A DNA stretch of 64,000 bases from Ruminiclostridium hungatei (GTDB lineage: Bacteria; Bacillota; Clostridia; Acetivibrionales; DSM-1351), in the NCBI RefSeq assembly GCF_002051585.1, contig NZ_MZGX01000004.1, forward strand, positions 1 through 64,000, read 5' to 3'. The translations under genes were made by a program, and so were the position numbers. Positions within the stretch are counted from its first letter, which is position 1. Each line of letters starts with the position of its first letter. The notes beneath the pieces were generated by a model that was given only the letters and a program-made list of their open reading frames with translations, searched no databases and was not told the origin of the DNA. This document shows, in pieces, positions 30,105 through 38,971 of this stretch.

Positions 30105-31988
30105 CTATTTATTTTTAAAATAGTCGGATCTTATTGCCATGTCGGCATACTCAAGTCCCTGAAGAATTTCAGCTTTCCTGGACTCTGCCATGTTTCCCCG
30201 GAATTCGCCATTTGATAAAAGAACATAGTCTTCTCTCGTATTCATAAGGTTTCTTCCAAACACCGTATTCTCGTATTCACTTTCATCTATGCCCAGCATA
30301 TACAGGAGCGTCGGCATAAGGTCTATCTGACCGCCGGTGGTATGGATTGTTTGTGCCTGCTGTCCTTTACTGTAGATAATCAGGGGTATCCTTTTATCGT
30401 TATCAAGCCACCAATCCTGTGAAGGCTTGATATTTTGTATTTCATCGTTAAAGTACTTGTGCACCGAGTCATGGTCGCCGTATACCGCCAGAACCGTATT
30501 ATCCAGCACTCCGGACTTATCAAGCTCATCAATAAAGGTTCCTATGCAGCCGTCGGTATAATTGATGCTCTGAAAATAACCGCCCAGCCTGCTTTCAGCC
30601 AGTGCTCCCTCCAGCTTCAGCTTCTGGTGCCGCTGGGGCATTTCAAATGGGGAGTGGCTGGACAATGTTACCATAAAATTATAGAAAGGTGCCTTCTGCT
30701 TTATTACGGTATCTTTTACCTGCCTTAAAAAGGATCCGTCACTCAGGCCAAGGAAAATAACTTCATCCATACTAAAGCTTTTAGAATCTATACACTGCTG
30801 AAAACCAATGTTTTTCAGTGCTTCCATCCAGTTCCAATACTCTCCGTTATCAGGATGTATGGCTTTGGTGCTGTAACCATGCTTCTCCATTATAGCCGGC
30901 ATGGAATTATATCTTGTATAGGGGAACCTGAAAAAAGTACTGCCTTTTCTGACAGGGAAAACAGAGGTATTTGTCATAAGATCGGCATCGGAGCTTGTCC
31001 CCTCATTTATCTGCGCATAATAATTATCAAAGTATATTCCGTTTGACAGAAGCTTGTTAAGGCTGGGTGTTATCTCCTGCCCGTCCACCGACTTGCCGAT
31101 AACGAAGTTTTCCAGGGATTCCACCTGAAGAATCAGCAGGTTCTTGCCTTTATATATACCCTTGTAGCTGTCGGGCGGGAGCTTTTCATTTTTTTTGTCT
31201 ATCCACGACTGAATATCCGCCCTGTCCTTATCTGATATATTGTAGGGCTTAAAATCCGAGAAAAAAACATAGCAGTCATATACATGATATCCCATGGGTG
31301 AAGTATTCCGTATTGTCTGGGCGGGATTCCAATGTGTATAAAAAATATAATCATTTTTGCTGCTGCCGTATACATCAATAGCTATATGGCTTGCTGTAAT
31401 GTACCCCACCGATATCAGGATTATGGTAAAAAAAGCAATCAGCCTGGCCTTGAGGTTTGTAAACAAAGGGGATGAGTATTCCACCAGATTCCGGGTCACT
31501 ATTAATAAGACGGCTATGATGGGTATATCAAAGCCAAACACTATGTCACAGGGTCTGAACATGGCAAATATACTGTCCCATAAGTTGTTAAGGTTGCCTG
31601 TCTGCCTTAATAGCTGGGTTGATAGGAAATTTCCGCTGGCCCTGATATACACGGCATCAAATGCAAAGAGAAAGGAACAAAGAAAATTAAGTATCAAAAG
31701 GACCCACAGCCTTCCCCTATTCCTGGCAAGCAGGCTGAAGGCCGCTATTATTAATAAAAACGCCACACATATGGGCATATATGTTATATTTTTCAAGCCG
31801 CGGGACATGTCAATCAAGGATTGATTGCTGCTGTTGACAAAACCCATAAGCACAATGGATTTTATGAGCAGCATAGCTAAAGTCAAAAAGAACAACCACT
31901 CTTGAAGAAGGTATCCCAACAATCCGGTTCCTCGTTTCAAGCTTCTTCTATAAGCTACGGTAACACCGTAAGAGGTTTTTGCCATCAT
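30105..31988 (-). CDS. LtaS-like membrane sulfatase (phosphoglycerol transferase family)
   Basis: 627 residues. Five transmembrane segments within the first ~210 residues, then an extracellular sulfatase-fold domain. The catalytic threonine motif is INEGTSSDADLMTNTSVFP (near residue 330), with LSSHSPFEMP and YGDHDSVHKYF as metal-binding sequences. Family members polymerise glycerol phosphate to lipoteichoic acid or modify it. Which reaction this one performs cannot be told. Start at the ATG pair 31985-31988 behind GGGAGAAAA. Confidence 0.85.
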   Translation of the reverse strand: MMAKTSYGVTVAYRRSLKRGTGLLGYLLQEWLFFLTLAMLLIKSIVLMGFVNSSNQSLIDMSRGLKNITYMPICVAFLLIIAAFSLLARNRGRLWVLLILNFLCSFLFAFDAVYIRASGNFLSTQLLRQTGNLNNLWDSIFAMFRPCDIVFGFDIPIIAVLLIVTRNLVEYSSPLFTNLKARLIAFFTIILISVGYITASHIAIDVYGSSKNDYIFYTHWNPAQTIRNTSPMGYHVYDCYVFFSDFKPYNISDKDRADIQSWIDKKNEKLPPDSYKGIYKGKNLLILQVESLENFVIGKSVDGQEITPSLNKLLSNGIYFDNYYAQINEGTSSDADLMTNTSVFPVRKGSTFFRFPYTRYNSMPAIMEKHGYSTKAIHPDNGEYWNWMEALKNIGFQQCIDSKSFSMDEVIFLGLSDGSFLRQVKDTVIKQKAPFYNFMVTLSSHSPFEMPQRHQKLKLEGALAESRLGGYFQSINYTDGCIGTFIDELDKSGVLDNTVLAVYGDHDSVHKYFNDEIQNIKPSQDWWLDNDKRIPLIIYSKGQQAQTIHTTGGQIDLMPTLLYMLGIDESEYENTVFGRNLMNTREDYVLLSNGEFRGNMAESRKAEILQGLEYADMAIRSDYFKNK

Positions 31989-32084
31989 ATTAAATTTTCT
32001 CCCACAAAAACACATTATTTTAAAATCAAATTTGTAGTAATTATATTACTTTAGCGGAGGAAAAGTCAATTGCCGCAGACTTAA

Positions 32085-32125
32085 AAGCTCCTCTTCCCGC
32101 CGGAAACCGGCAGAAAAAGGAGCTT
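32085..32125 (-). terminator. terminator of hpf
   Basis: Stem AAGCTCCT/AGGAGCTT enclosing GCCGG/CCGGC pairing, followed by TTTTAAG on the minus strand. Confidence 0.8.
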
Positions 32126-32163
32126 GGCAGCTTATACATTCACATGGGGACAAATAACATACA

Positions 32164-32694
32164 TCAGAATTCCGGCTCAATCAAGCCATAGTTTCCGTCC
32201 TTGCGCTTATACACCACATTTACCTGTCTGGTGTCAGCATTATAGAACATAAAGAATTCATGTCCCAGAAGATTCATCTGAAGGACTGCTTCTTCAACAT
32301 CCATGGGTTTTACCGCAAATCTTTTGGATCTTACGATTCTGAACTCTTTTTCTTCAGGAACCTCATCGGTAAACTTCACATTATCAAATCTGAAATCATT
32401 TTCATGGAGTCTTCTTTCCAGCCTGGTTCTGTTCTTTCTGATTTGTCTTTCCAAAAGGTCTATGGTCTTATCTATGGAGGAATACATGTCCTCGTTTGAT
32501 TCTTCCGCTCTTAATACTATTCCGTTGAAAGGAATGGTTACTTCAACAATCTGCCTGCTTTTCTGTACGCTCAAGGTAACATGAGCCTCGGTCTCACCTG
32601 TAAAAAATTTATCGAGCTTGTTTATTTTTTTAGTTACCCTCTCCTTGAGACCTTCGGTAACATCAATATTTTTTCCTGTAATGATAATTTTCAT
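32164..32694 (-). CDS. hpf: ribosome hibernation promoting factor, long form
   Basis: 176 residues. N-terminal HPF/YfiA domain (MKIIITGKNIDVTEGLKERVTKKINKLDKFF) and a C-terminal dimerisation domain (VRSKRFAVKPMDVEEAVLQMNLLGHEFFMFYNADTRQVNVVYKRKDGNYGLIEP) define the long form that makes 100S ribosomes. Start ATG 32694 is preceded by GAGAGGGGC; the earlier in-frame ATG at 32730 has no ribosome site. Confidence 0.95.
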   Translation of the reverse strand: MKIIITGKNIDVTEGLKERVTKKINKLDKFFTGETEAHVTLSVQKSRQIVEVTIPFNGIVLRAEESNEDMYSSIDKTIDLLERQIRKNRTRLERRLHENDFRFDNVKFTDEVPEEKEFRIVRSKRFAVKPMDVEEAVLQMNLLGHEFFMFYNADTRQVNVVYKRKDGNYGLIEPEF

Positions 32695-32730
32695 AAATAA
32701 CAGCCCCTCTCTGAATTTGGTGTACTTCAA

Positions 32731-33084
32731 ACTTTGAGCAATTTATATAACGGTACTTGTTACAATTTGTTATTTCTACATCATTTGAACAAAATCCTTC
32801 AAATTTTTAATGTTTTCTCATTTGAAAACAAAATTTTCAAAACTTTAAATCAAAGTATTAACAATAGACAAAAGAGTTTTGCACAATTCTTCAACAAAAC
32901 ACCTGTTTTGTGTATAGCTTTCTGTGGATAATGTGCATAACCTTGTTTATAACTGCTATAATGAGGAATTTGACCTGTGGAATACTTCTGAATATTTTTT
33001 TGAGCCTCATACTATTATCTGCATTGAGGAAAGCTTTTATAATGGGCATATTTTCTGAATTTTTCCAATTTAGGACAAAATGAA
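32731..33084. other. intergenic, promoter region of hpf
   Basis: About 350 bp, strongly AT-rich, without a gene. It contains short inverted repeats (for example ACAAAAC/GTTTTGT near 32895-32912). Must hold the hpf promoter on the minus strand; no consensus pair stood out. Confidence 0.45.
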
Positions 33085-33094
33085 TAAAAAAAGC

Positions 33095-33119
33095 AGGTTG
33101 ACCATGTAAATGCCAGCCT
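33095..33119 (-). terminator. terminator of the zinc-ribbon gene
   Basis: Imperfect stem (AGGCTGGCAT with ATGGTCAACCT) followed by a run of six T on the minus strand. Confidence 0.6.
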
Positions 33120-33151
33120 ACCCAAATATACTATTTGGTTTTTATCATCTA

Positions 33152-33418
33152 TTAAATTTTTTTACTTGAATAACACTTGCTACAGAAAACAGGCTTATCC
33201 AAATGTGGTTTGAAAGGAACCCTCGTGGGTTGTCCGCATTCAGCGCATACCGCATCATACAGCTCTTTTTTTGCCGAATGATCTCTTTTTCCTCTACAAG
33301 CCTTACATCTTGTAGGTTCGTTTTGGAATCCCTTTTCAGCGTAAAATTCCTGCTCTCCGGCTGAAAAAATAAATTCCTCACCACATTCCTTGCAAACCAA
33401 GGTTTTGTCATTATACAT
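33152..33418 (-). CDS. zinc-ribbon protein, function unknown
   Basis: 88 residues from the ATG at 33418 (GAGGGGCGATACA upstream). Three CxxC pairs are visible: VCKECGEEF, TRCKACRGKR and VCAECGQPT, plus a final CSKCYSSKK. The middle part EFYAEKGFQNEPTRCKACR is the hallmark of a common Firmicute zinc-ribbon family. It probably binds one or two zinc ions; role unknown. A frame shifted overlapping ORF at 33145-33411 is a shadow. Confidence 0.8.
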   Translation of the reverse strand: MYNDKTLVCKECGEEFIFSAGEQEFYAEKGFQNEPTRCKACRGKRDHSAKKELYDAVCAECGQPTRVPFKPHLDKPVFCSKCYSSKKI

Positions 33419-33555
33419 TGTATCGCCCCTCACTTAACAGGTATTTTAATATTTTACATTATATTACATACACTACCATTATTCAATATTTATTTTTTAT
33501 GGCAGCCCTGTCATATGGAAGTTAAGGAGTCCGAAACACTTTTCCCAGGCTTTTT

Positions 33556-34479
33556 TCAGCGTTCCCACAGCCTGGCAGGGTATTTGCCTTCCAGCACCAT
33601 ATTGCCTATGGATTGACGGACTACAGGCTTATCCTCCTGATAGGTAACGCCATACCACCTGTCATTTGTTGAAAGAACTTTTACATCAGCCTTTCCTGTC
33701 TTTATGAGATTATCAACCACCGTGGGAAGGAAAAACTCTGCTTTGAGGATATTATCCCTGCTTTTTTCAAGGAATATGGGAAACTGCTCCTCCAGTTCGT
33801 TGAAAAGACTGGGATTAAAACCCCAGGTGTTCATTGAGACAATGTTTCCCTTTGGTATGACAATCCAGTCACGGTCGTCCTCGGTATATTTTGTCTGGTC
33901 TCCGAAATTCATTATTTTAGTTCTCTCATTTATGTCCATGAGGTTGCCGGCAGTATCCACATTGCATACACCTCTTGCAACATGTCCGTTTTCCGTCAAT
34001 GTATTTTCAAGAATAAAGCCTACCATGCAGTATTTATATTTTCCCGGGCTGTCCTGGTTGCCGGAAAGAAAATCATATAAAAGCCTATAGGTTTCAGCTC
34101 CATAAAAATCATCCGCATTAATGACTGCAAACGGAGTTTTTACAGCTTTTCCGGCACTGAGCACGGCATGTCCCGTCCCCCAGGGCTTAACCCTGCCCTC
34201 GGGTACATCAAATCCCCCGGGCAAATTTCCAAGGCTCTGATAGACATACTCAACCTCTACCAGACCTTCAATTTTCTTTCCCACAACTTCCCGAAAGGTT
34301 TCTTCTATTTCCTTTTTTATAATGAATACCACTTTGCCGAAGCCTGCCTTAATGGCGTCATAAATGGAATACTCCATTATTATTTCCCCATTTGGTCCCA
34401 CAGGGTCAATTTGCTTAAGCCCGCCGTACCTGCTTCCCATTCCGGCAGCCATTATTACTAAAGTAGCCTTGTTAATCAT
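33556..34479 (-). CDS. sugar-phosphate nucleotidyltransferase
   Basis: 307 residues, NTP-transferase Rossmann-like domain over most of its length. Signature VIMAAGMGSRYGGLKQIDPVGPNGE at the N terminus binds nucleotide; the metal/sugar site region NADDFYGAETY is near 115. Substrate unknown; similar proteins are annotated as UTP-glucose-1-phosphate-like transferases. It lies 27 bp after galE in the same direction, so a role in making UDP-hexoses or surface sugars is plausible. Confidence 0.82.
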   Translation of the reverse strand: MINKATLVIMAAGMGSRYGGLKQIDPVGPNGEIIMEYSIYDAIKAGFGKVVFIIKKEIEETFREVVGKKIEGLVEVEYVYQSLGNLPGGFDVPEGRVKPWGTGHAVLSAGKAVKTPFAVINADDFYGAETYRLLYDFLSGNQDSPGKYKYCMVGFILENTLTENGHVARGVCNVDTAGNLMDINERTKIMNFGDQTKYTEDDRDWIVIPKGNIVSMNTWGFNPSLFNELEEQFPIFLEKSRDNILKAEFFLPTVVDNLIKTGKADVKVLSTNDRWYGVTYQEDKPVVRQSIGNMVLEGKYPARLWER

Positions 34480-34506
34480 GAATGTGTCTCCCTATGTCAC
34501 TATTAT

Positions 34507-35520
34507 CTATTTATAGCCTTCTGGATTTTGTGACTGCCATCTCCACGAATCCCTGCACATTTCATCAATTCCCTTTTCCGCAGTCCAGCCCAATTCCTCC
34601 TGTGCCCTGCGGGTTTCTGCATAGCAGGCGGCAATATCTCCGGGTCTTCTTTCCATCAGCTTATAGGGTAATTCCTTTCCGCAGGCTTTGGAATAAGCCT
34701 TTATCATATCAAACACGCTGTAGCCTTTGCCTGTCCCCAGATTATACGGTCTGATCCCCACATGTTCCTTCTTCAGCTTTTCCAGAGCCTTCACATGTCC
34801 CTTTGCAAGGTCCACCACATGTATATAGTCTCTGACTCCGGTACCGTCAGCGGTAGCATAATCATTTCCAAATACCCTGACTTCCTTATGCTTTCCCACA
34901 GCCACCTGGGATATAAACGGAACCAGATTGTTGGGAATCCCATTCGGGTCTTCACCTATTGTCCCGCTGCTGTGTGCCCCAATCGGGTTAAAATATCTCA
35001 AAAGCGCAATATTCCATGAGTTGTCGGAGTAGTGCAAATCTTTCAATATGTCTTCAATCATCAGCTTTGTTTTCCCGTAAGGATTTGTCGCCGACAGGGG
35101 AAAGTCCTCGGAAATAGGTACGCTGGCAGGATCTCCATAAACTGTTGCAGATGAGCTGAAAACCAGATTCTTAACCTGGTATTTCTGCATAAGTTCACAT
35201 AGGATAAACGTTCCGGTTAAATTGTTGTGGTAGTATTTCAACGGGATTGAAACCGATTCTCCCACTGCTTTCAAACCCGCAAAATGTATAACATATTCTA
35301 TTTTTTCGTTTATAAAGACCTTTTCCAATGCGGCTTTGTCGAGTAAATCAATTTTATAGAATTTTACTTCCTTACCGCTTATCTTTTCGACTCTTTCAAC
35401 AGCGGTTTCCTTGCTGTTGCTGAGATTATCCACAATGACGACCTCATAACCTGCCAAAAGCAGCTCCACGCACGTATGGGTCCCTATGTAACCGGCACCC
35501 CCGGTAACCAGTACTGACAT
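34507..35520 (-). CDS. galE: UDP-glucose 4-epimerase
   Basis: 337 residues, extended SDR. NAD-binding [11 protein letters not shown] at the N terminus, [10 protein letters not shown] near 122 and the catalytic [12 protein letters not shown] (YxxxK). [10 protein letters not shown] near the end is typical of GalE. It interconverts UDP-glucose and UDP-galactose. ATG 35520 follows GGAGGATATTATT. First gene of a pair with the nucleotidyltransferase. Confidence 0.95.
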   Translation of the reverse strand: MSVLVTGGAGYIGTHTCVELLLAGYEVVIVDNLSNSKETAVERVEKISGKEVKFYKIDLLDKAALEKVFINEKIEYVIHFAGLKAVGESVSIPLKYYHNNLTGTFILCELMQKYQVKNLVFSSSATVYGDPASVPISEDFPLSATNPYGKTKLMIEDILKDLHYSDNSWNIALLRYFNPIGAHSSGTIGEDPNGIPNNLVPFISQVAVGKHKEVRVFGNDYATADGTGVRDYIHVVDLAKGHVKALEKLKKEHVGIRPYNLGTGKGYSVFDMIKAYSKACGKELPYKLMERRPGDIAACYAETRRAQEELGWTAEKGIDEMCRDSWRWQSQNPEGYK

Positions 35521-35674
35521 AATAATATCCTCCTGCTGTTTTGTTTTGAGCATAAACTTTTTTCTATTGTATAATCAATTGCAACGCAATTAGTTAAGAT
35601 TTTCTTAATTTTAGTATAATTTTCCTTTACAATTGGATTACATTATTGTATACAAAATCAACGGATAAAGCAAC

Positions 35675-36580
35675 CTACCATTTCTTCAATTGCTTGAGCA
35701 CCTGGTCAAGCTGACGGCTGTTATCGCACCGCAGCATGGGTTCGAACAAATCCCCCTTCTGCTCAAGGCGTGCCGCCATGTTTTTAAGCGTAAACATTTC
35801 AGGGCGGATATTGCCCAGTTCTCCCCATTCGACGGGTGCCGAAACGGCAGCGCTTTTTACGGCTCTGGCAGAGTATGCCGCAATCATGCTTTTCCCGTAC
35901 CACATCTGAAGCCAGTCAAAGTATATCTTTCCTTCCCGCTTTTTTTTCATCCTCTCCATAGTGAGGTTTTTGCCCAATTTATGGACAAAGTAGCCGGCAA
36001 AAAATTCATTCAGCGCTCTGGCGGTATCATAATCATATTTTTCTCCTGTGGGAATAAATATTTGAAGGCCAGTTGCTCCCGAGGTTTTGATAAATCCTGT
36101 AATCCCCAGTGCCACAAGGGTTTCATGTATGCGGGCTGCAATTTCCGAAACTTCTTCAAAGCTATTTCCTTCATCAGGATCCAGATCAAAAACCAGGCAG
36201 GCCGGATTGTCAGGTTTTTCATAAGAATTAAAGCCGGTGTGCAATTCAAGTGCTGCCTGAGAGCACAGCCATACCAAAGTCGCTGCCGAGTTGAGTACAA
36301 TATAATTCTTGTGGTTGAATTGGACGGTTTTAACCCATTGCGGAGTATTTGCAGGCCTTTCCTTCTGAAAAAAGCTCTTGTCGCCTATCCCATGGGGATA
36401 GCGTATGGAGGTCAGCAGTCTGTTTCCCGAATACCTTGTCACAAACGGGGCAAGCTGCGTCATGGTCTTTATAAATTCCAGCTTGGTAATATTTGCTTCC
36501 GGCCAATATACCTTATCCGGACTTTTGACATTTATTATTTTATTTTCAATTTCAACTTTTATATCAGAAACAATTTCCAC
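35675..36580 (-). CDS. ligD: LigD-type DNA polymerase/primase domain protein (NHEJ)
   Basis: 301 residues, stand-alone LigD polymerase (archaeo-eukaryotic primase) domain. Motifs: YWPEANITKLEF and SIRYPHGIGDKSFFQKE at the start, the metal-binding CLVFDLDPDEG (near 130), and KTSGATGLQIFIP. It fills gaps and adds ribonucleotides during end joining. GTG start overlaps the ligase stop (TAGTG). In many bacteria this domain is fused to the ligase; here the functions are split. Confidence 0.92.
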   Translation of the reverse strand: MEIVSDIKVEIENKIINVKSPDKVYWPEANITKLEFIKTMTQLAPFVTRYSGNRLLTSIRYPHGIGDKSFFQKERPANTPQWVKTVQFNHKNYIVLNSAATLVWLCSQAALELHTGFNSYEKPDNPACLVFDLDPDEGNSFEEVSEIAARIHETLVALGITGFIKTSGATGLQIFIPTGEKYDYDTARALNEFFAGYFVHKLGKNLTMERMKKKREGKIYFDWLQMWYGKSMIAAYSARAVKSAAVSAPVEWGELGNIRPEMFTLKNMAARLEQKGDLFEPMLRCDNSRQLDQVLKQLKKW

Positions 36581-37554
36581 TACTCTGTCAACACCTTTCC
36601 ATCCGCCTTATCAGGAGGTATATTTGTAAAGCCCAGTATTTTGGGATGTCTGAAATGGCCGTCATTGGACAGCTCCAGAAAGCCCACCCAGCAGGTCAGG
36701 GCGGGAGAAATCCAGGTCAGTTCGCAACCTTGGCTGTCCATATTTCTGATGCTGTCTCCAGTAAAGGGGCATTCTTTTTGCACCAGCCGGCCTTTGTAAT
36801 TTTTCAGAAGCAGGATATCGGCGCCCTTCAAGCCAAGTGAAGCCTTTCCCATATATACAAGCCCGGAGCTTTCCTCTGTCCTGATACCCATTACAAGTGA
36901 ATTGGGAAGTTCCTCCTTCCATAAAATCCCGCCTATGATGCAAAGCATTTTCTTTGTAAATTTGGTCTTGAACCATTCATTATGCTTCTTTCCCGGCAGA
37001 TACAAGCTGCTGCGGCTCTTTGAAACAATTCCCTCCATATTCCTCAGCTTCATATTTTCATACAGTTCCACACCGTTTTCAAATACCTGGGATACAAAAA
37101 AGCTACTGTTGCCTTGCAGCTTGGGGGCTATCACCCTTTCAAGGATTTCCTTCCTTTCGTGCAGGGGCTTTTTCGTAAGCATTTTGTCTTCCAGCATCAG
37201 GATATCAAATATTACATACCTGACCGGATAGTTTTTTAAGTAATGCTGAAGGTTCTTTCTGTTTTTAACGGTTTCTCTCAGAAGGATATTATGGAAGCCG
37301 GGCTGTCCGCTGCCGTCCAACACTATCATTTCACCGTCAAGCACCGCATTCTGTTTGCCAATCATGGTTTCAAGCTGTTTCAGCTCAGGATAGAATTCCG
37401 TCCTTTCATTTCCTTTTTTCGTGAAGATACGCAAGCTTCCGTCCTTTACATATGTCATCCCTCTGATGCCGTCCCACTTTATTTCATGGATGAACCCGTC
37501 ACCCTGCTTTATCTCATCGGAAGCCACAGGCTCCATGGGAATTATGAAGTTCAT
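36580..37554 (-). CDS. ligD: ATP-dependent DNA ligase LigD-type (NHEJ)
   Basis: 324 residues. The adenylation motif is EIKWDGIRGMTYV (lysine near 26), followed by VLDGEMIVLD, EGIVSKSRSSLYLPGKKHNEWFKTKF and a C-terminal OB domain ending with DLTWISPALTC-like GCELTWISPALTCWVGFLE. It seals double-strand breaks held by Ku. No phosphoesterase domain. It overlaps ku by 4 bp. Confidence 0.93.
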   Translation of the reverse strand: MNFIIPMEPVASDEIKQGDGFIHEIKWDGIRGMTYVKDGSLRIFTKKGNERTEFYPELKQLETMIGKQNAVLDGEMIVLDGSGQPGFHNILLRETVKNRKNLQHYLKNYPVRYVIFDILMLEDKMLTKKPLHERKEILERVIAPKLQGNSSFFVSQVFENGVELYENMKLRNMEGIVSKSRSSLYLPGKKHNEWFKTKFTKKMLCIIGGILWKEELPNSLVMGIRTEESSGLVYMGKASLGLKGADILLLKNYKGRLVQKECPFTGDSIRNMDSQGCELTWISPALTCWVGFLELSNDGHFRHPKILGFTNIPPDKADGKVLTE

Positions 37555-38408
37555 GGCTGTACAGGCTCCTTGGCTTTACTGGGCTTTCTGCCGCCTTTCC
37601 TGCTTTTTGCTTCCTTCGCTTCCCCTTTTTCCGCCTTTTCGCTTTTGGACATCTGAATGCTCTGTTTCAGAGCTTCCATCAGACTGACAATGTTATCCTT
37701 ATCAGTTTCCTTTTGAACTACAAACTCCTTGCCTTCAACCTTGGCATTTATTTTTTCAAGCAGCCGTTCCCTGTAAGTATCACTATACTTTTGCGGACTG
37801 AATTCCGTTGTGAGATTATCAATCAATTGTGTTGCCATGTCCAGTTCGGCCTTTGTCGTCTGGAGGTTTTCAGGCACACCGGGAACCAGCTTTGAATCCC
37901 TTACTTCATCAGGATAAAAGATTGTTTCCAGCATCAGCACATTATTATACACCCGGATGACAGCAAGGGACTCCCTATCTCTTATGGTAATCTTTGCTAC
38001 AGCTATTCTCTTTTTACTGCCGAGAGCTTCCCTCAATAAGGTATAGGCCTTGCCTCCCGTCTCCTGGGGGCCTAAAAAATATGTCTTGTCAAAATATATC
38101 GGATCTATTTCCTCCAGACTCACAAAATCCATTATTTCTACCGTCTTTTCGCTTTTCACCTCAAGGTCTTCAAAATCCTCTTCGGTCATAATCACAAATT
38201 TGCCGGGCTCATATTCATAGCCTCTGACAATTTCCTCAGGCCCTACATCCTTATTGCATGCCGGACAGGTTTTTTTGTACTTTACAGGCGTATGACACTC
38301 CTTGTGAATATATTTGAATCTTATATCCTTGTCTTCGGTGGCAGTAAACATTTTAACAGGTATATTTACAAGTCCGAAGCTGATAGAACCCTTCCATACC
38401 GTATGCAT
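37551..38408 (-). CDS. ku: Ku DNA end-binding protein
   Basis: 285 residues, bacterial Ku homodimer core (MHTVWKGSISFGLVNIPVKMFTATE, then VKYKKTCPACNKDVGPEEIVRGYEYEPG). The Lys-rich tail after residue 250 (KGEAKEAKSRKGGRKPSKAKEP) is typical of bacterial Ku and contacts LigD. First gene of the ku-ligase-polymerase operon. GGGAGGATTT precedes the ATG. Confidence 0.96.
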   Translation of the reverse strand: MHTVWKGSISFGLVNIPVKMFTATEDKDIRFKYIHKECHTPVKYKKTCPACNKDVGPEEIVRGYEYEPGKFVIMTEEDFEDLEVKSEKTVEIMDFVSLEEIDPIYFDKTYFLGPQETGGKAYTLLREALGSKKRIAVAKITIRDRESLAVIRVYNNVLMLETIFYPDEVRDSKLVPGVPENLQTTKAELDMATQLIDNLTTEFSPQKYSDTYRERLLEKINAKVEGKEFVVQKETDKDNIVSLMEALKQSIQMSKSEKAEKGEAKEAKSRKGGRKPSKAKEPVQP

Positions 38409-38638
38409 AAATCCTCCCTTGTACTAGCTTGCTTACTTTAAAATCCTGCTTTGCTCTTACAGTATTTTTCGTATAAAAAACTATATTATACACTGCGGGA
38501 TGCTTTAATATTTACTGCTTCCTGCTAAATATGCTATAATCCAGCTAGTAGTCTATAAAATCTGAAACTTATATTGCTTAGGCAAGGGAAAATTTTTTAA
38601 CAAGAAATTTTGAAATCATCTGGAAGGAGATATGTGAA

Positions 38639-38851
38639 ATGCCTTTTTATGACCTGAAATGCCCTAAATGCGGGAATGAATTTAATATCATGGCTAAGAT
38701 GAGCGATAGGGAAAATAATCTCATAAACTGCCCTCATTGCGGCAGCAATCAGTTGGATACCGTATTTAAAAGCGTTAATATAATCCAGTCCAAAAAATCA
38801 AAGGATGAATGTCCAAACAGGCATGTGTGCGGTGGCTGCTGCAACCACTGA
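38639..38851 (+). CDS. FmdB-like zinc-ribbon protein
   Basis: 70 residues. MPFYDLKCPKCGNEFNIMAKMS with a second CxxC (NCPHCGSN) is the FmdB/CxxC_CXXC_SSSS regulatory-type zinc ribbon. The C terminus has extra cysteines (CPNRHVCGGCCNH), possibly a second metal site. Ribosome site GGAGATATGTGAA. Stand-alone, divergent from ku. Function unknown. Confidence 0.82.
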   Translation: MPFYDLKCPKCGNEFNIMAKMSDRENNLINCPHCGSNQLDTVFKSVNIIQSKKSKDECPNRHVCGGCCNH

Positions 38852-38882
38852 TGCTCAAATGCCCGCTTCCTTATAACATAAA

Positions 38883-38944
38883 GCAAGGCATCTTATTACC
38901 TGCAGCAGCTTCGGGTTCATCGAATCTGTAATAAGATACCTTGC
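38883..38944. terminator. bidirectional terminator-like hairpin
   Basis: 17 bp arms (GCAAGGCATCTTATTAC and its complement, one mismatch) between the convergent FmdB-like and GerMN genes. Confidence 0.75.
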
Positions 38945-38971
38945 ATATTTTGAAAAGGATATATATTTAGT

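Noticed and set aside
35735-35760. tRNA T-loop-like GGTTCGA sequence
   Set aside because: Lies inside the LigD polymerase gene and has no cloverleaf around it.
35690-36799. 369-codon plus-strand open frame
   Set aside because: Antisense to the LigD polymerase and ligase genes, which have clear motifs; no ribosome site and no recognisable product.
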